Of a stretch of 64,000 bases of DNA, positions 1-9,607 are shown in pieces. Below the pieces are notes generated by a model. The model worked only from the letters and a program-made list of their open reading frames with translations. It was not told where the DNA came from and searched no databases. The stretch is from assembly GCA_023078555.1 (NCBI GenBank), contig CM041201.1, positions 4,037,713-4,101,712 on the forward strand. The letters are read 5' to 3'. Made by a program: the position numbers and the translations under genes. This DNA comes from Ulva prolifera. Lineage: Eukaryota; Chlorophyta; Ulvophyceae; Ulvales; Ulvaceae. Position 1 is the first letter of the stretch. Every line of letters starts with the position of its first letter.

Positions 1-190
1 AGGCCAGGAAGGGGCTTTCGGTATGTGACGTTTTGCAGCTCCGGGATGGCTGCCGGGGGCACCGATGAGGAGGCTGCTCCTTGGTCCCCGGCAGGCCAGG
101 AAGGGGCTTTCGGTATGTGACGTTTTGCAGCTCTGGGATGGCTGCCGGGGGCACCGATGAGGAGGCTGCTCCTTGGTCCCCGGCAGGCCA
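1..190. repeat. 92-bp tandem repeat at the window edge
   Basis: Positions 1-92 and 93-184 are the same 92-base unit with one visible difference (C at 43, T at 135), and a third unit starts at 185 but breaks off after AGGCCA. The array probably continues left of the window. Each unit contains GTATGTGACGTTTTGCAG, which looks like a donor directly followed by an acceptor but is far too short for an intron. Confidence 0.93.
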
Positions 191-1463
191 CAATTGTTTA
201 AAGGTGCTGGACTCAGCCATATGCATGTCACTCAACACACACTGGGCTGGCTGCTGGGGGCCCTGATGCTGCTTGAAGTTGGCGCTGCATTTCAGCCGCA
301 CCGCACGTCTTCGCACACCACCCCCACATTGAGGGGTGTGAAGGTAAATGCTCATTTCATTTTGTATGGAAACTTTCACTGGATGCCGTGGGCAGTGCTG
401 GAGCCGAGGGGCCCACGCGAGCAACGTTCTTTTCCATGGTTTTCAAGTAAGCCCGCAGGCAACATTTCTTTTCCACGTTTTCCAGGTCATCCTGCTGTCA
501 GCACTGCAAGCAGCTGTTCGGCAGTTGCGGTGTCAGGACCATAGTGTGCAATCTGTCACAGGCCACGGTGGCCTAGGCCGTGTCAATGAGGGATGGGTAT
601 ACTGGCTTCATGGCGAACCCTAGCCAGGACTACCTGCCGCTTGCAGGTATCAGGGTATCCTCTGGTGTCATCGTCTGTGTGTGTACACGTCGGGGCGCGA
701 GTGTCAGGGGAAGGCTTGTGTCAATTGGGGTGTGCTTTAAAGCACACACCTGTACGAGAGCACTGATTTGTACTCTGATTTGTACTGCAGTGGCCGTGGC
801 TGTGCGGTGAATGGCGATGTACGCCCATACGCGGCATCTGCACAGTTGAGAGGGGTAGAGATCTGTGGAGCTGAAGCCAGAAAGATCGTGACACTCTTAA
901 TGTGATTCTGTGTAGAGCACATGCAGAGTGCTACAGTGGACTAGCCCACAAAGGTCTTGATAGTGCCTTGGTCTTCATTGTGCGGCAAGTGCATGCCAGC
1001 AAAGTATAGATCCAAAAAACAGTAACTGATGTCGGTCGACCAGTTCTGCCGTGCAAGCGATGCCATGTGTAAAGTAAAGTAAGTGTGTATGCTAGTGTGC
1101 AAGCCCGAACTCATGCACTGCACTGAAGTCTGCGAGATCTACAAAGCGAACTGGCCTGATCACATGAGATGTGTTTGCGTCACTGACCTGAGGACACATG
1201 CATCACTGCCTGAGGGGTGCAGGCCCCGGGGTGCAGGCCCCACTTCTGCGTGTGCGATGGCGGGCTTTCGGGTGGGTCTGGGGCCCCGCTCGCGTCGGCC
1301 TGCTGTTTACCGACAACACTTTCGTGTACTTTTGAAAACCGTGACGCGTTCGGCGGCTGACACGCACACTCATGCATGACTCACGCATATGCGTCCACAA
1401 GGCCTCACACAGGACACCGGACAAAAAGACAAAGGACTCAACCAGTCACATCACAGGGGATCC

Positions 1464-1500
1464 TGCGGTGCTGCCTGCCTCTCCAAATCTTGCCCTTGTA
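1464..1500 (+). repeat. SINE-like 3' core, diverged fragment
   Basis: This is a short match to the family core (TGCGGTGCTGCCTGCCTCTC, then CCCTTGTA). Only the 3' end is recognisable, so it is either a truncated or an old copy. Confidence 0.4.
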
Positions 1501-1617
1501 CCACACCACAAAACATGTGCACAGTCCAAATCAACCTCGGCATCCCCAGCGGCAGCCACCCTGGGCCCGCCGCCTGCTGTCTGACGGCTTTTAATCATCT
1601 GTGGCACCGTCATGAGT

Positions 1618-1714
1618 ATGGTGAGTTTTGTGCGTGGTGTGCGTGGGTGTCTGGGTTTGTACTTGATCTGCTTGCTTCTTTCGCGGTGCTGCCTGCCTCG
1701 CTTGCTTTGTCCTC
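1618..1714 (+). mobile_element. SINE-like element copy
   Basis: A GT-rich 5' part with a GTGGTGTGCGTGGGTGTCTG stretch is followed by the family 3' core, GCGGTGCTGCCTGCCTCGC then TTGCTTTGTCCT. The same core appears at 1464-1500, 5351-5388, 7398-7431, 41355-41392 and on the minus strand at 37092-37151. I found no clear target-site duplication for this copy, so its ends are approximate. Confidence 0.55.
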
Positions 1715-3186
1715 GCACACGCATCCAGAGGAACTGCACACCCACGCAACCAGCAACCAGCCCCACCGGTACCCCACACAACCAGCCCCACACAGCACAC
1801 ATCAGCACACCTACGCAACGTCCTCCCTCCTGCGCTGGCAGTGTGCACATGTGTGTACTACATACTATACAGGGCTGCCATGTGAACCTGTGGTGTGGCA
1901 CATTCCGGAATGTGCATGGCGTGGCTGCCCATGTGCATGGTGGTGCTGCCAGGCATTGTAGCAGACATGGGGCACTGATGGTGTGCACAGCCACATTGTG
2001 CACTGGCAGGCAGGTGCTCTCCTTGCATTCTCATCCTCGCCATCTGTGTTACAGGCTGCCTGCCAACAGTCAACACGCACTTACCAGTGCACTGCAGTGT
2101 GCACTAGCACTAGCACATATGTCTGGAGCTTGCAGCTGTGATGCTTTGAAGTTTGGCCATGGCAGTCCAGACATTTGCAGACATCACACCATTGCAACTA
2201 TGCAGGCACGGTAGCTGCTGCACTCACATTGCACTAGTGCTACTAGCATCATGCCCGGTATGTGACAGTCTGGCCTCTGCAGCAGTCTGGCCTCTGTAGC
2301 ACCGCACCTCTGTAGTGAGGGATTTACTACAGAGGCCATAGTTTCGACTCTCTTTGGGGAATCGAAACAGCCATGTGCGTGAACAGCTCACTCAGCAGGA
2401 CGAAGCCCTGTGACCTGTGTACGGTTGTCAGGGGTCTATGGCTCCCCAAGTGGTTTTCCCTTTTGGCATATGGTCCCACTATCTGCAGTTGTAAATTTCC
2501 TCTGGGAGGCGGCCAAATAAAGCCACATTTGCTTGCCTTTACGTATAGAAGAGTAATTGGGTACAGGCCTAGGCATCCACAGTACAAGGACAAACTGGAG
2601 GCAGCCTGCACATCCGGAACTGCAACTGCCCCCATCCACAAGCACAGATTGTACAGGGCCGGCTTGATCATGATATTTGGATTCTGGTGCTGTATTTGTT
2701 TGTTTATTCCGGTTCACTGGTGGCACGTCTCTGTGATTATATGATGCTTGCAGTGAATGCGCATGTAGACCGCAGCAAGCCCTGTGGTATGGTTCCAGTT
2801 CGGTCCTGAGTTCCACTTCAGTCCTGATGCTATATATGCCAACATACACGTGGTGGATTCGGTTTCAGTGTTTGTTTTCTCCCGTTCACTCTTTTGTAAT
2901 ACGTTACACGTGGTGGATGTGAATGTCATAAGAAAATTCAGGCTCCTCAAATCCCGTGAGCTCAGCTGAATCCCCTGGGACCGTTTTCAAGCTGACTCGA
3001 GCCCGGCCGGTACGATGGCGCAACCCGGGTCCACGCACCCGGGTGGGGTTAACCCAACGTTGCGGCATTCCGGGTGCAATAAATTAAATTTTTGAGGTAC
3101 GATATGAGCCAATACGCCAGGCATACGGAATCCCTATGCTTACTACTCATCCTGCTGTCTATGTGCAGCAACACCTGTGAATTTGT

Positions 3187-3413
3187 TTACAAAGGACAGA
3201 GGCCGGCAGGGCTGGCCGCGCATGAAGCCGGTTCTCGGAAGCCACTCGCGAATCCACTCACTCATTCATGGCACTACGCCAGGCACGAGCTCGCACCACA
3301 GCCTGAATGAATGTAGTTATAAAGGACAGAGGCCAGGCATCGGGCCATTGCTAGGAATCCACTCGCGAATCCACTCACTCGTTCATGGCACTAGGCCGGG
3401 CACGAGCGCACTA
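3187..3413 (-). repeat. Retroelement 3' tail repeats, copy A (two ~105-bp units)
   Basis: Two tandem units begin near 3187 and 3311 on the plus strand. Each starts with ACAAAGGACAGAGGCCGG, continues through a CGAATCCACTCACTC segment and ends with GGCACTA-GCC-GGCACGAG. They lie immediately downstream of the minus-strand retroelement frame, which makes them its 3' tail. The same unit occurs at 4921-5124 and once more at 21262-21372. Confidence 0.85.
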
Positions 3414-4920
3414 CCGCCCTGCCGGAGACTCCAGCCAATAATTGAAGCCCTGCACGGAGCACAATAGCATTCCCTTTGCACAACGCCACACTCAACCGGC
3501 GCAGAGCATTCGTCACAAACAAACCACGATGCACAGCACCACACCGAGACGCAACCTCCGCCAGCCGATTCAAGTGATCCATTGCAGGATGTCCCAAGCG
3601 GCCGTGCGTCTCATGCGACAACGGCACAAAGCTATATGTATCAGGGTCGTACAAACGATAAGCATTGCGTTTCTGCACGTCCCGCGTCACCGCAGCACCC
3701 CCGTCCTCCCGGGCCGCCCGGCCGCAAACGGCATCAGCACAGGGGTTCACAATCGACACATCCCCTATGCACAAGGGGTCACCTGGCGGCATAAACATGA
3801 TGCCCCCCAGCTTCTCTTGGCCCACCGCCCTGAGCACCCGCTCCAGCCCCTCCGCCTGCGCGGCAGCGGCCTGCTCCCCACGCCCCATCGCACCCTGGCC
3901 ACCTTGCACCGCCGCCGCCGCCGGCGCCGCAGCCTGCGCGGCGTCCGGCGCGGGTCGCCCCACATGGGCGCTGTGTCCAGCATCGGCATCGGCGGCCTGA
4001 GCAGTCGTCGGCGCCAGCGCCGCGGCCACACGCGCGGCCGGCGGCGGCGGCAGGGCCGCAGGCATCGGTTCCGCGGGCCAGGTCGCCACGCGCGAAGGCC
4101 CCGCGACCGGGGGGGCGGGCTGGGGTGGGTCAGGGGGGGGCGGGCCCGGCGGGCCAGCGTGGACCTGCCTCAGAGCGTCCGCAAGCCGTGCGCGGACGAA
4201 CGGTGCTGTGCGCCGGATGCGCGTGGACGCCACACATGCGTGGGACCCGATCTCGCGCCATTGTTTTTCAACGATTTTGTGGCGCGAAGCCCAGGTCCCC
4301 GACTGTGTGCAATTCATCGCGCGGTCGAGATCATGCGGCTGTATGAGCGTGCCACATTCGCAGCGTGAGCCGACGGCATCGGGAGGGGCCGGAGACATGT
4401 CCAGGAGATACCTGATGCACAACATGAACTCAACATCGGTCACGCGCAGCGCCTGTGAGAGCGGCAGGATGCTCAACCACAGGGTGGCCGCACGGCAAGC
4501 ACAGTTGCGCAGCCATGCCAAGTTGCATGCACCCTCGAGCGTGGTGATATCATGGCTGGCGAGCAGAGCCCGGCGGCGCAGGGCAACCCTCTTGTTGACA
4601 CGCTGTTGCAAGGCAGGTAACACCTAGGGGCGGCGAGCGGCGACACCATCGCCATGGCTTGCGCAAGCTCGGCGATGGTGTCGCCGCTCGCCGGCCCGGG
4701 CATCCCCGGGCAGAGCTACTCAGCGACGTTGAGGGCCTGCCAGGTTTCCTACAATCGTTGCCCGTGCGGCCCACAGAACGGCTGCATGCGCTAAGGGCCT
4801 CCTGCGAATGCCTTGTGGCTCACCGCAGCTGCAGCGAGGTACGCTCCGTCCGCGACCTCCCGCGGCGTGGACATGATGCCCAGGCCACCGAGGCGCGGCG
4901 GTAGGACGCGTACGGCTGAA
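3391..4920 (-). pseudogene. Non-LTR retrotransposon (restriction-like-endonuclease type), 5'-truncated copy A
   Basis: The minus-strand frame 4623-3391 (410 codons) reads as the C-terminal part of an R2/NeSL-like retrotransposon protein. It contains a Cys/His cluster (CECG, then H and C), a Pro/Ala-rich linker, and a restriction-like endonuclease signature: an IGDVSIVNP strand, a KRNAYRLYD lysine strand and an FVPLSHETHGRLG segment. Further upstream, in other frames, 4990-4800 still reads RLGGLGIMSTP, typical of the end of the reverse-transcriptase region. These pieces are separated by frameshifts, and the polymerase core itself is absent, so the copy is truncated and dead. Tail repeats follow directly at 3413-3187. 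Domain names are from family knowledge; the frame breaks and order are seen in the sequence. Confidence 0.85.
4631..4693. repeat. Near-perfect 63-bp palindrome inside the retroelement
   Basis: 4631-4653 and 4671-4693 are perfect 23-base inverted repeats. The spacer contains a second palindrome, GCTTGCGCAAGC (4657-4668), so nearly the whole segment can fold into one hairpin. On the minus strand it falls between the reverse-transcriptase-end frame and the 410-codon frame. Confidence 0.93.
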
Positions 4921-5124
4921 TGAATGGATGTAGTTACAAAGGACAGAGGCCGGGCATCGAGCCATCGCCAGGTATTCACACGCATATCCACTCACGCAGT
5001 CATGGCACTAGGCCGGGCCATGAATGGATGTAGTTACAAAGGACAGAGGCCGGGCAGCGAGCCGTCGCCAGGAATACACACGCAAATCCACTCACGTAGT
5101 CATGGCACTAGGCCGGGCACGAGC
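4921..5124 (-). repeat. Retroelement 3' tail repeats, copy B (two ~100-bp units)
   Basis: Two tandem units start at about 4921 and 5022 (both with GAATGGATGTAGTTACAAAG) and end in GGCACTAGGCCGGGC. Read on the minus strand they follow the copy B coding fragment at 5289-5125 and directly precede the truncated 5' end of copy A. Confidence 0.85.
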
Positions 5125-5289
5125 ACGTACCACAGCTCGGCCGGTGATGCCAGCCAAAGATTGAAGCCCCGCACGGAGCACAAGAGCAGTCCCCTTGCAC
5201 AACGCCACACTCAACCGGCGCAGAGCATTCGTCACAAACAAAGCACGGTTCACCGTGCCACACCGAGACGCAACCACACCGAGACGCAA
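5092..5289 (-). pseudogene. Retrotransposon C-terminal fragment, copy B
   Basis: The frame 5289-5092 repeats the last ~50 codons of the copy A protein with substitutions (LFVTNALRRLSVALCKG is shared, and the following residues differ slightly). It is a separate, more 5'-truncated insertion of the same family in the same orientation, and runs into its own tail repeats. Confidence 0.85.
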
Positions 5290-5299
5290 TGAATGGATG

Positions 5300-5390
5300 T
5301 ATGCATGGTTACGTGTGTGGGGTTCCTGTTTGTGTCTTGCGCGCGGAGTCTGCGGTGCTACCTGCCTCTCCGGCTTGGTCCTTGCAACAC
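5300..5390 (+). mobile_element. SINE-like element copy
   Basis: A GT-rich leader (ACGTGTGTGGGGTTCCTG) is followed by the family 3' core TGCGGTGCTACCTGCCTC and TGGTCCTTGCAACAC. It sits immediately beside the retroelement fragment of copy B. No duplication of flanking bases was found, so the ends are approximate. Confidence 0.55.
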
Positions 5391-6578
5391 TGAAAGCTTA
5401 ACCGTGTGACGAGGTCTCGAGTCGCGAGGTCACGCGCGTACTTTACAAAACAAGCATGAAAGCATATATGCATGTTCAGCGGAACCTTACTCATGGCATG
5501 TACGTGTATGTATGCATGCTGAATGATTCGCCTGGACTACCAGTTGTATTCAGTAGCAGCTTCCTGCTAGGCCGCCTGCATGCTTGCACCGCGTGCGACG
5601 CCACGAGCGTGTGCCGCGATATGCATCAAGACTTCCAGCTGCACCGAGAGCCTGACAGCCCTGCATGTGCCCAGGCGAAATGGCAACTGTATGTCAGCTG
5701 TGAAGATAGAGCACAGCAGCCAGTCAAGTAAAGTAAATCAGTTGATCGACTTGGCCATATCCGTGCAGCACAGTCAGTGTACTCCTGGAGATCTCCCAGC
5801 ATATTCTTGGAACGCTTGAGAATCTTTTGTGGAGTGTCCCCATCGTTTTGTGAGCTTGTGCTTCACACCCCAAGACCCACTCAGTGCAACATTTGCATCC
5901 GCAGAGTCAGTGACAACATCCACTGAATCGAAACGTGGCCAATGGCCACTCAAAGGAAATTTACAGTCTTTGTCTTGTCTCTGTCAGAGACTCTGCATCA
6001 TGAGCGGATGGCAACACCGAGAGAGGTATCTGAGGCACAGCTGGATACCTCGCATCGATATTAGTGCATGCACATATCTCTAGATCTCTAGGTCTCTAAA
6101 GATATATATCTGGCACGAGCAGGAAGCACTACACATGGCATGGGAATCTTGGACCACTGGAATATATGTGTAGCTTACCAACTGGAGAGGAATGAGAGAC
6201 TCCGTAGCTACACGTGTAGAAACAGCTGTTTCTTGTAGCACTATAGTATGTATATCCTGGTACAGCATTCTGGTGCCAGAGAACACTGCGGCCCCCACGT
6301 CCAAGTGTCTTATAGTATGTCTTCATGTCTTCATGGGGGGGGGGGGGCTGTGCACCTGTGCGCCACTTGTGGTGCATCACCATCAGAGTGGGCTTGGAGT
6401 GGGCTTGGACCAGGCCAGGCCATAGGTCCTTGCCCAGATCAAAATCATACGTGTGCGTCACAGGACAGCTGCAGCATGCACTGAAGGGTGTCTTGAGATA
6501 GACTGCATGATTCAGTGTGGTATCTCTGTAGTCACCAGTGTACTATGAATACCCATGGTAGACACCAAATGAGTGAGG

Positions 6579-6741
6579 AGTGCGTGCGTGTATGGATGCA
6601 TGTGCGGGTGTGTGCTTGGCGGTCTGCGGATCTGTGTTGCTGCGCTTGTGTGCTTGTGTCGCGTGCGTGGGTGTCTTGGTGTCTTGTTTGCTTCGTCTGC
6701 TTGCTCCTTTTGCCCGCCTAGCTGCCGTTGTCCTTGGAATA
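6579..6741 (+). mobile_element. SINE-like insertion with 15-bp target-site duplication
   Basis: The direct repeat ACCAAATGAGTGAGG occurs at 6564-6578 and again at 6742-6756, bracketing a 163-bp GT-rich segment. The segment shares the CGTGGGTGT-TTGGTGT stretch and a TTGTCCTTG end with the 41-kb copy, although its 3' core is more diverged. The exact flanking duplication is what marks it as an insertion. Confidence 0.75.
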
Positions 6742-6795
6742 ACCAAATGAGTGAGGTGAGCATGTTCTGCTATGTGTTGCCGGACAAGAGATACC

Positions 6796-6852
6796 ATTAA
6801 TGGATTACCATTATACTTGGAATAATTAATGGATTACCATTATACTTGGAAT
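6796..6852. repeat. 29-bp tandem duplication
   Basis: The sequence beginning ATTAATGGATTACC at 6796 is repeated from 6825 with the same 28 bases and a one-base spacer. It lies in AT-rich DNA, unlike its surroundings. Confidence 0.85.
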
Positions 6853-7321
6853 TCCCACACACTTGAAATTGAACGGATGAGATCGGATGAGATCAGATGA
6901 GATCAAGATGAGATCGGATCAGATCTCGGACCGGATGAGATGAATTCGTAGATCTCATCAAAACAGGTTGAACCTCGGCGGCCTCATGCAAGGGCCCCCC
7001 ATTAAAGCTTTATAAAGGGCGGTCTTGGCTCATCACATTGTCAAGTCATGCCTTTGCTGCATGGCAGGATTCAATGTCGTCACGTACATGTTGCCAGGCC
7101 CCCAGGCCCCGGGCTCACTGCAGGGCTGTCACAATTTGGGATATGACACGTATCCGCATGTCATGTCCCGACATGCAGTCCGGACATGCAGTCCGTGGTA
7201 CACAGCACACAGCACACAGCACACAGCACGGGGGATGGGTATGTAAAGTAAAGTAAATCCCTTTTTACTGAGCCGGACATCGACAACTCCAAATTAACGG
7301 GACCACATATGTACATATGCC

Positions 7322-7431
7322 GATGTATGTTGGTCTGTGTTGCATGGTTGGTGGTTGAGTGGGTATGTGGTTCCCCTGTCAACACAAATCTGTGGCCTGC
7401 GGTGCTACCGGCCTCTGGCTTTGTCCTTGTA
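7322..7431 (+). mobile_element. SINE-like element copy
   Basis: A GT-rich leader is followed by the core GCGGTGCTACCGGCCTC and TTTGTCCTTGTAACA at 7398-7431. Assignment to the family is by the core; the 5' boundary is a guess and no flanking duplication is visible. Confidence 0.55.
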
Positions 7432-7726
7432 ACATAGCACGGCGGTGCCGCAGCATGGGGGCCACTCCGATGCAGTCGGTCGCCCGGATCCTCGAGGGCC
7501 AGGGTGCACGTGCAGCATAGGCTCAACACCGTACACACCACCCACAAGAATGCAAAGCGAATCGGGTTTCGACACCTGCCATCACGCCTCGCCGGGACGG
7601 GCGATGGCCTCTGCACCCCAGGCAGGGGCGCCCTTCGATCGGCCAGCGGCCACCTCTTCGAACGGCAGCCACCGCACATGTGCCGCAACAGCAATCCTCA
7701 GCGGGAATGCGTGGGCGGCGCGGGGG

Positions 7727-7727
<1 letters not shown>

Positions 7728-7761
<34 letters not shown>
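7728..7761. repeat. Run of 34 G
   Basis: There are 34 consecutive G residues, preceded by a shorter G run. No gene overlaps it. Confidence 0.95.
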
Positions 7762-7762
<1 letters not shown>

Positions 7763-7998
7763 CGTCAGGGCACTGTGATCGCGCACGAGGGGGCTGCGGC
7801 CAAGAAATAAAAACCCCCGGCATCGGCCACAAGCGCCACAGGTCCCGCGGCATCCCCACACACTCACGCTGCTGCGCCGCCACGATGTTGCAACCAGGTG
7901 GAAACAGTCACTGCGGACGCTGCGAACGCCGGCCGCGACCACGGATCCGTGCGTGTGAAACGATGGCAGGCCTCGTGCACGCTGCCCTCCTGTACATG

Positions 7999-8017
7999 CC
8001 CCCCCCCCCCCCCCCCC
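7999..8017. repeat. Run of 19 C
   Basis: Nineteen consecutive C residues, about 240 bases after the G run at 7728-7761, so that the two could pair in single-stranded DNA. Confidence 0.95.
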
Positions 8018-9607
8018 TCTCCCCCCTGCACCACCGCACATGGGAGCGAATCTGTCCGACCATCTCGCCCGCTGTTTGTGACTGGCCGATGGATGGGCGC
8101 TGGCGCAGCAACCTGCCTCTACGTGGGCGACATCGGGGTGCACGTGCACAACCCACAGCGTGCGCCGTCTGCTGAGGATCTGCAGGGCAGCAACACGCAT
8201 GAGCTCCATGCACACATGCACGTGTGCTCTGTGAGGCTGTGCGTCCTGTACGCAGGACGTACGCTGAGGCACGAGCTGGCATATAATTGAGTCGACAAGC
8301 AAGCAAGCAAGCAAGCAGGCAGGCGGGCTGCGAGCAGCGGCAAGGGGGCCTGGCCCATCGGGGCGCTGCATTCCGCCGCCCCTACCCCGCCGCGGCGGCA
8401 GCAACCCTCTGCTGCAGCAGGCCGCTGCCCCGGAGTGCCTCAGTCTGATTGCGGTGCATGCCAGCTTGCCCACGCGGGCCGGGCCGCCTGGGGTGCGTAC
8501 ACCGTACGGCCGTCTGCGGCATCCTCATGCATGTGACTTATCAGGTGATGGCCCGGGCCATGCGCAGTGTAAGGCCTGATAAGCATACGGCTGAACCAAT
8601 CGAAGGTTCAACAGTTTCATGTGCTTTCCTTCAATATACACCACCTGCGAGGCGCACGCGGTGCCGTAACTGTGCCGCCAGCCACGTGCGCATGCGCTTC
8701 ATCGGTTTGATATGGCTGCTCCTTCTGCGGGATCCATGGACCCCCTTGTGCATGTGTGGTGTGCATGCCCGTGTCTGTTGTAATGCAGCTTACACACACA
8801 CGCGGGCTTCTTTTGCGGAGGAAGGCTTGCTAAACCGAATGGCAGAGCAACGCAGTTGTTGTTGCCACGGTTTGTGGTGGTATGAGGCTGCATGCTACTG
8901 ACATCTCCATTTAGGGGCGGGATTCGCTGTGTCACGTCCGTCCTGCATCCAAGAAAGGCCTACTAGTAGCTGCAGGGTCTGGAAGCCGGAAATTCAAACT
9001 TTTTGTTGATTTCCAGCGATGATTGGATGGGTGTGCACCTAGTGGACTCTACGGGGAAGTGTCACATGTTTGCACACTTGATGAACTGGGCGCAAATTCA
9101 GCCCTGAGCCGAGCAGAGCGTGTCCCCATTGGTATATTAATCATTATGTGTAATAAAGTGTTACTGGTTTTTATAAAGTGTTCTTGCTCAGGAGCAGCAT
9201 CGGCACAGCAGCGGTATACTGACCCTGTTTTTCTGTCCGCGTGTTGGAGTCTCTTGCAGCATGTCGTGGTCGACGTTCACGGAGTCCTAAAGAAAGCCAC
9301 GATCTGGTGCAGGACCAGCACTGCGGGTGTTTGCGCGCACACCCGCAGTGTGGCCTCTTGCTGGGCATTGTGGCCTCTAGTGCCGACGCGTCCGTGGATC
9401 TTGCGTTTCCTTTACCTGGATGTTGTCCACGCCTGCGCGCATGTGACGTCGCAGGACGCATCCTGTTGAACGATGTTGACAATGTACTGCGACGGGCGTG
9501 GCCGTGATCGATATGCAAGTCTCTTGAGGTGACACAACCGCAGCATCGGACTGAAGCGGCTAGAGAGCGCAGATCGTTGGGTCTATTTGCATCCCCTGAC
9601 ATCCAGC

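Larger units (their letters stand above)
191..3140. other. Gene-poor stretch with no supported gene
   Basis: The open frames here are short, overlap on both strands and carry no recognisable domain. The only structured content I see is two SINE-like copies around 1464-1500 and 1618-1714, and a TAAAGTAAAGTAA motif near 1070. Confidence 0.6.
5391..9600. other. Gene-free stretch rich in simple repeats and mobile-element copies
   Basis: I see no supported gene. Apart from the elements listed separately, the stretch holds a GATGAGATC-type degenerate repeat at about 6880-6955, TAAAGTAAAGTAAA motifs near 5727 and 7243, a (AAGC)n run at 8296-8320, a 13-base G run at 6335-6347, and the long G and C runs. 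The long overlapping frames at 7.5-8.5 kb are products of GC-rich low-complexity sequence. Confidence 0.6.

Noticed and set aside
3442-4368. Plus-strand 308-codon Arg/His-rich frame
   Set aside because: It is the antisense shadow of the retroelement coding frame on the minus strand.
3187-5124. The spaced ~105-bp units as a possible CRISPR-like or satellite array
   Set aside because: Units are contiguous, occur as pairs directly after a retroelement coding end, and recur once in an ATM intron; they are element tails.
7504-8473. Overlapping frames of 130-316 codons on both strands, with Pro or Gly runs
   Set aside because: They span the 34-G and 19-C runs, have no domain and overlap on both strands; they reflect GC-rich composition.
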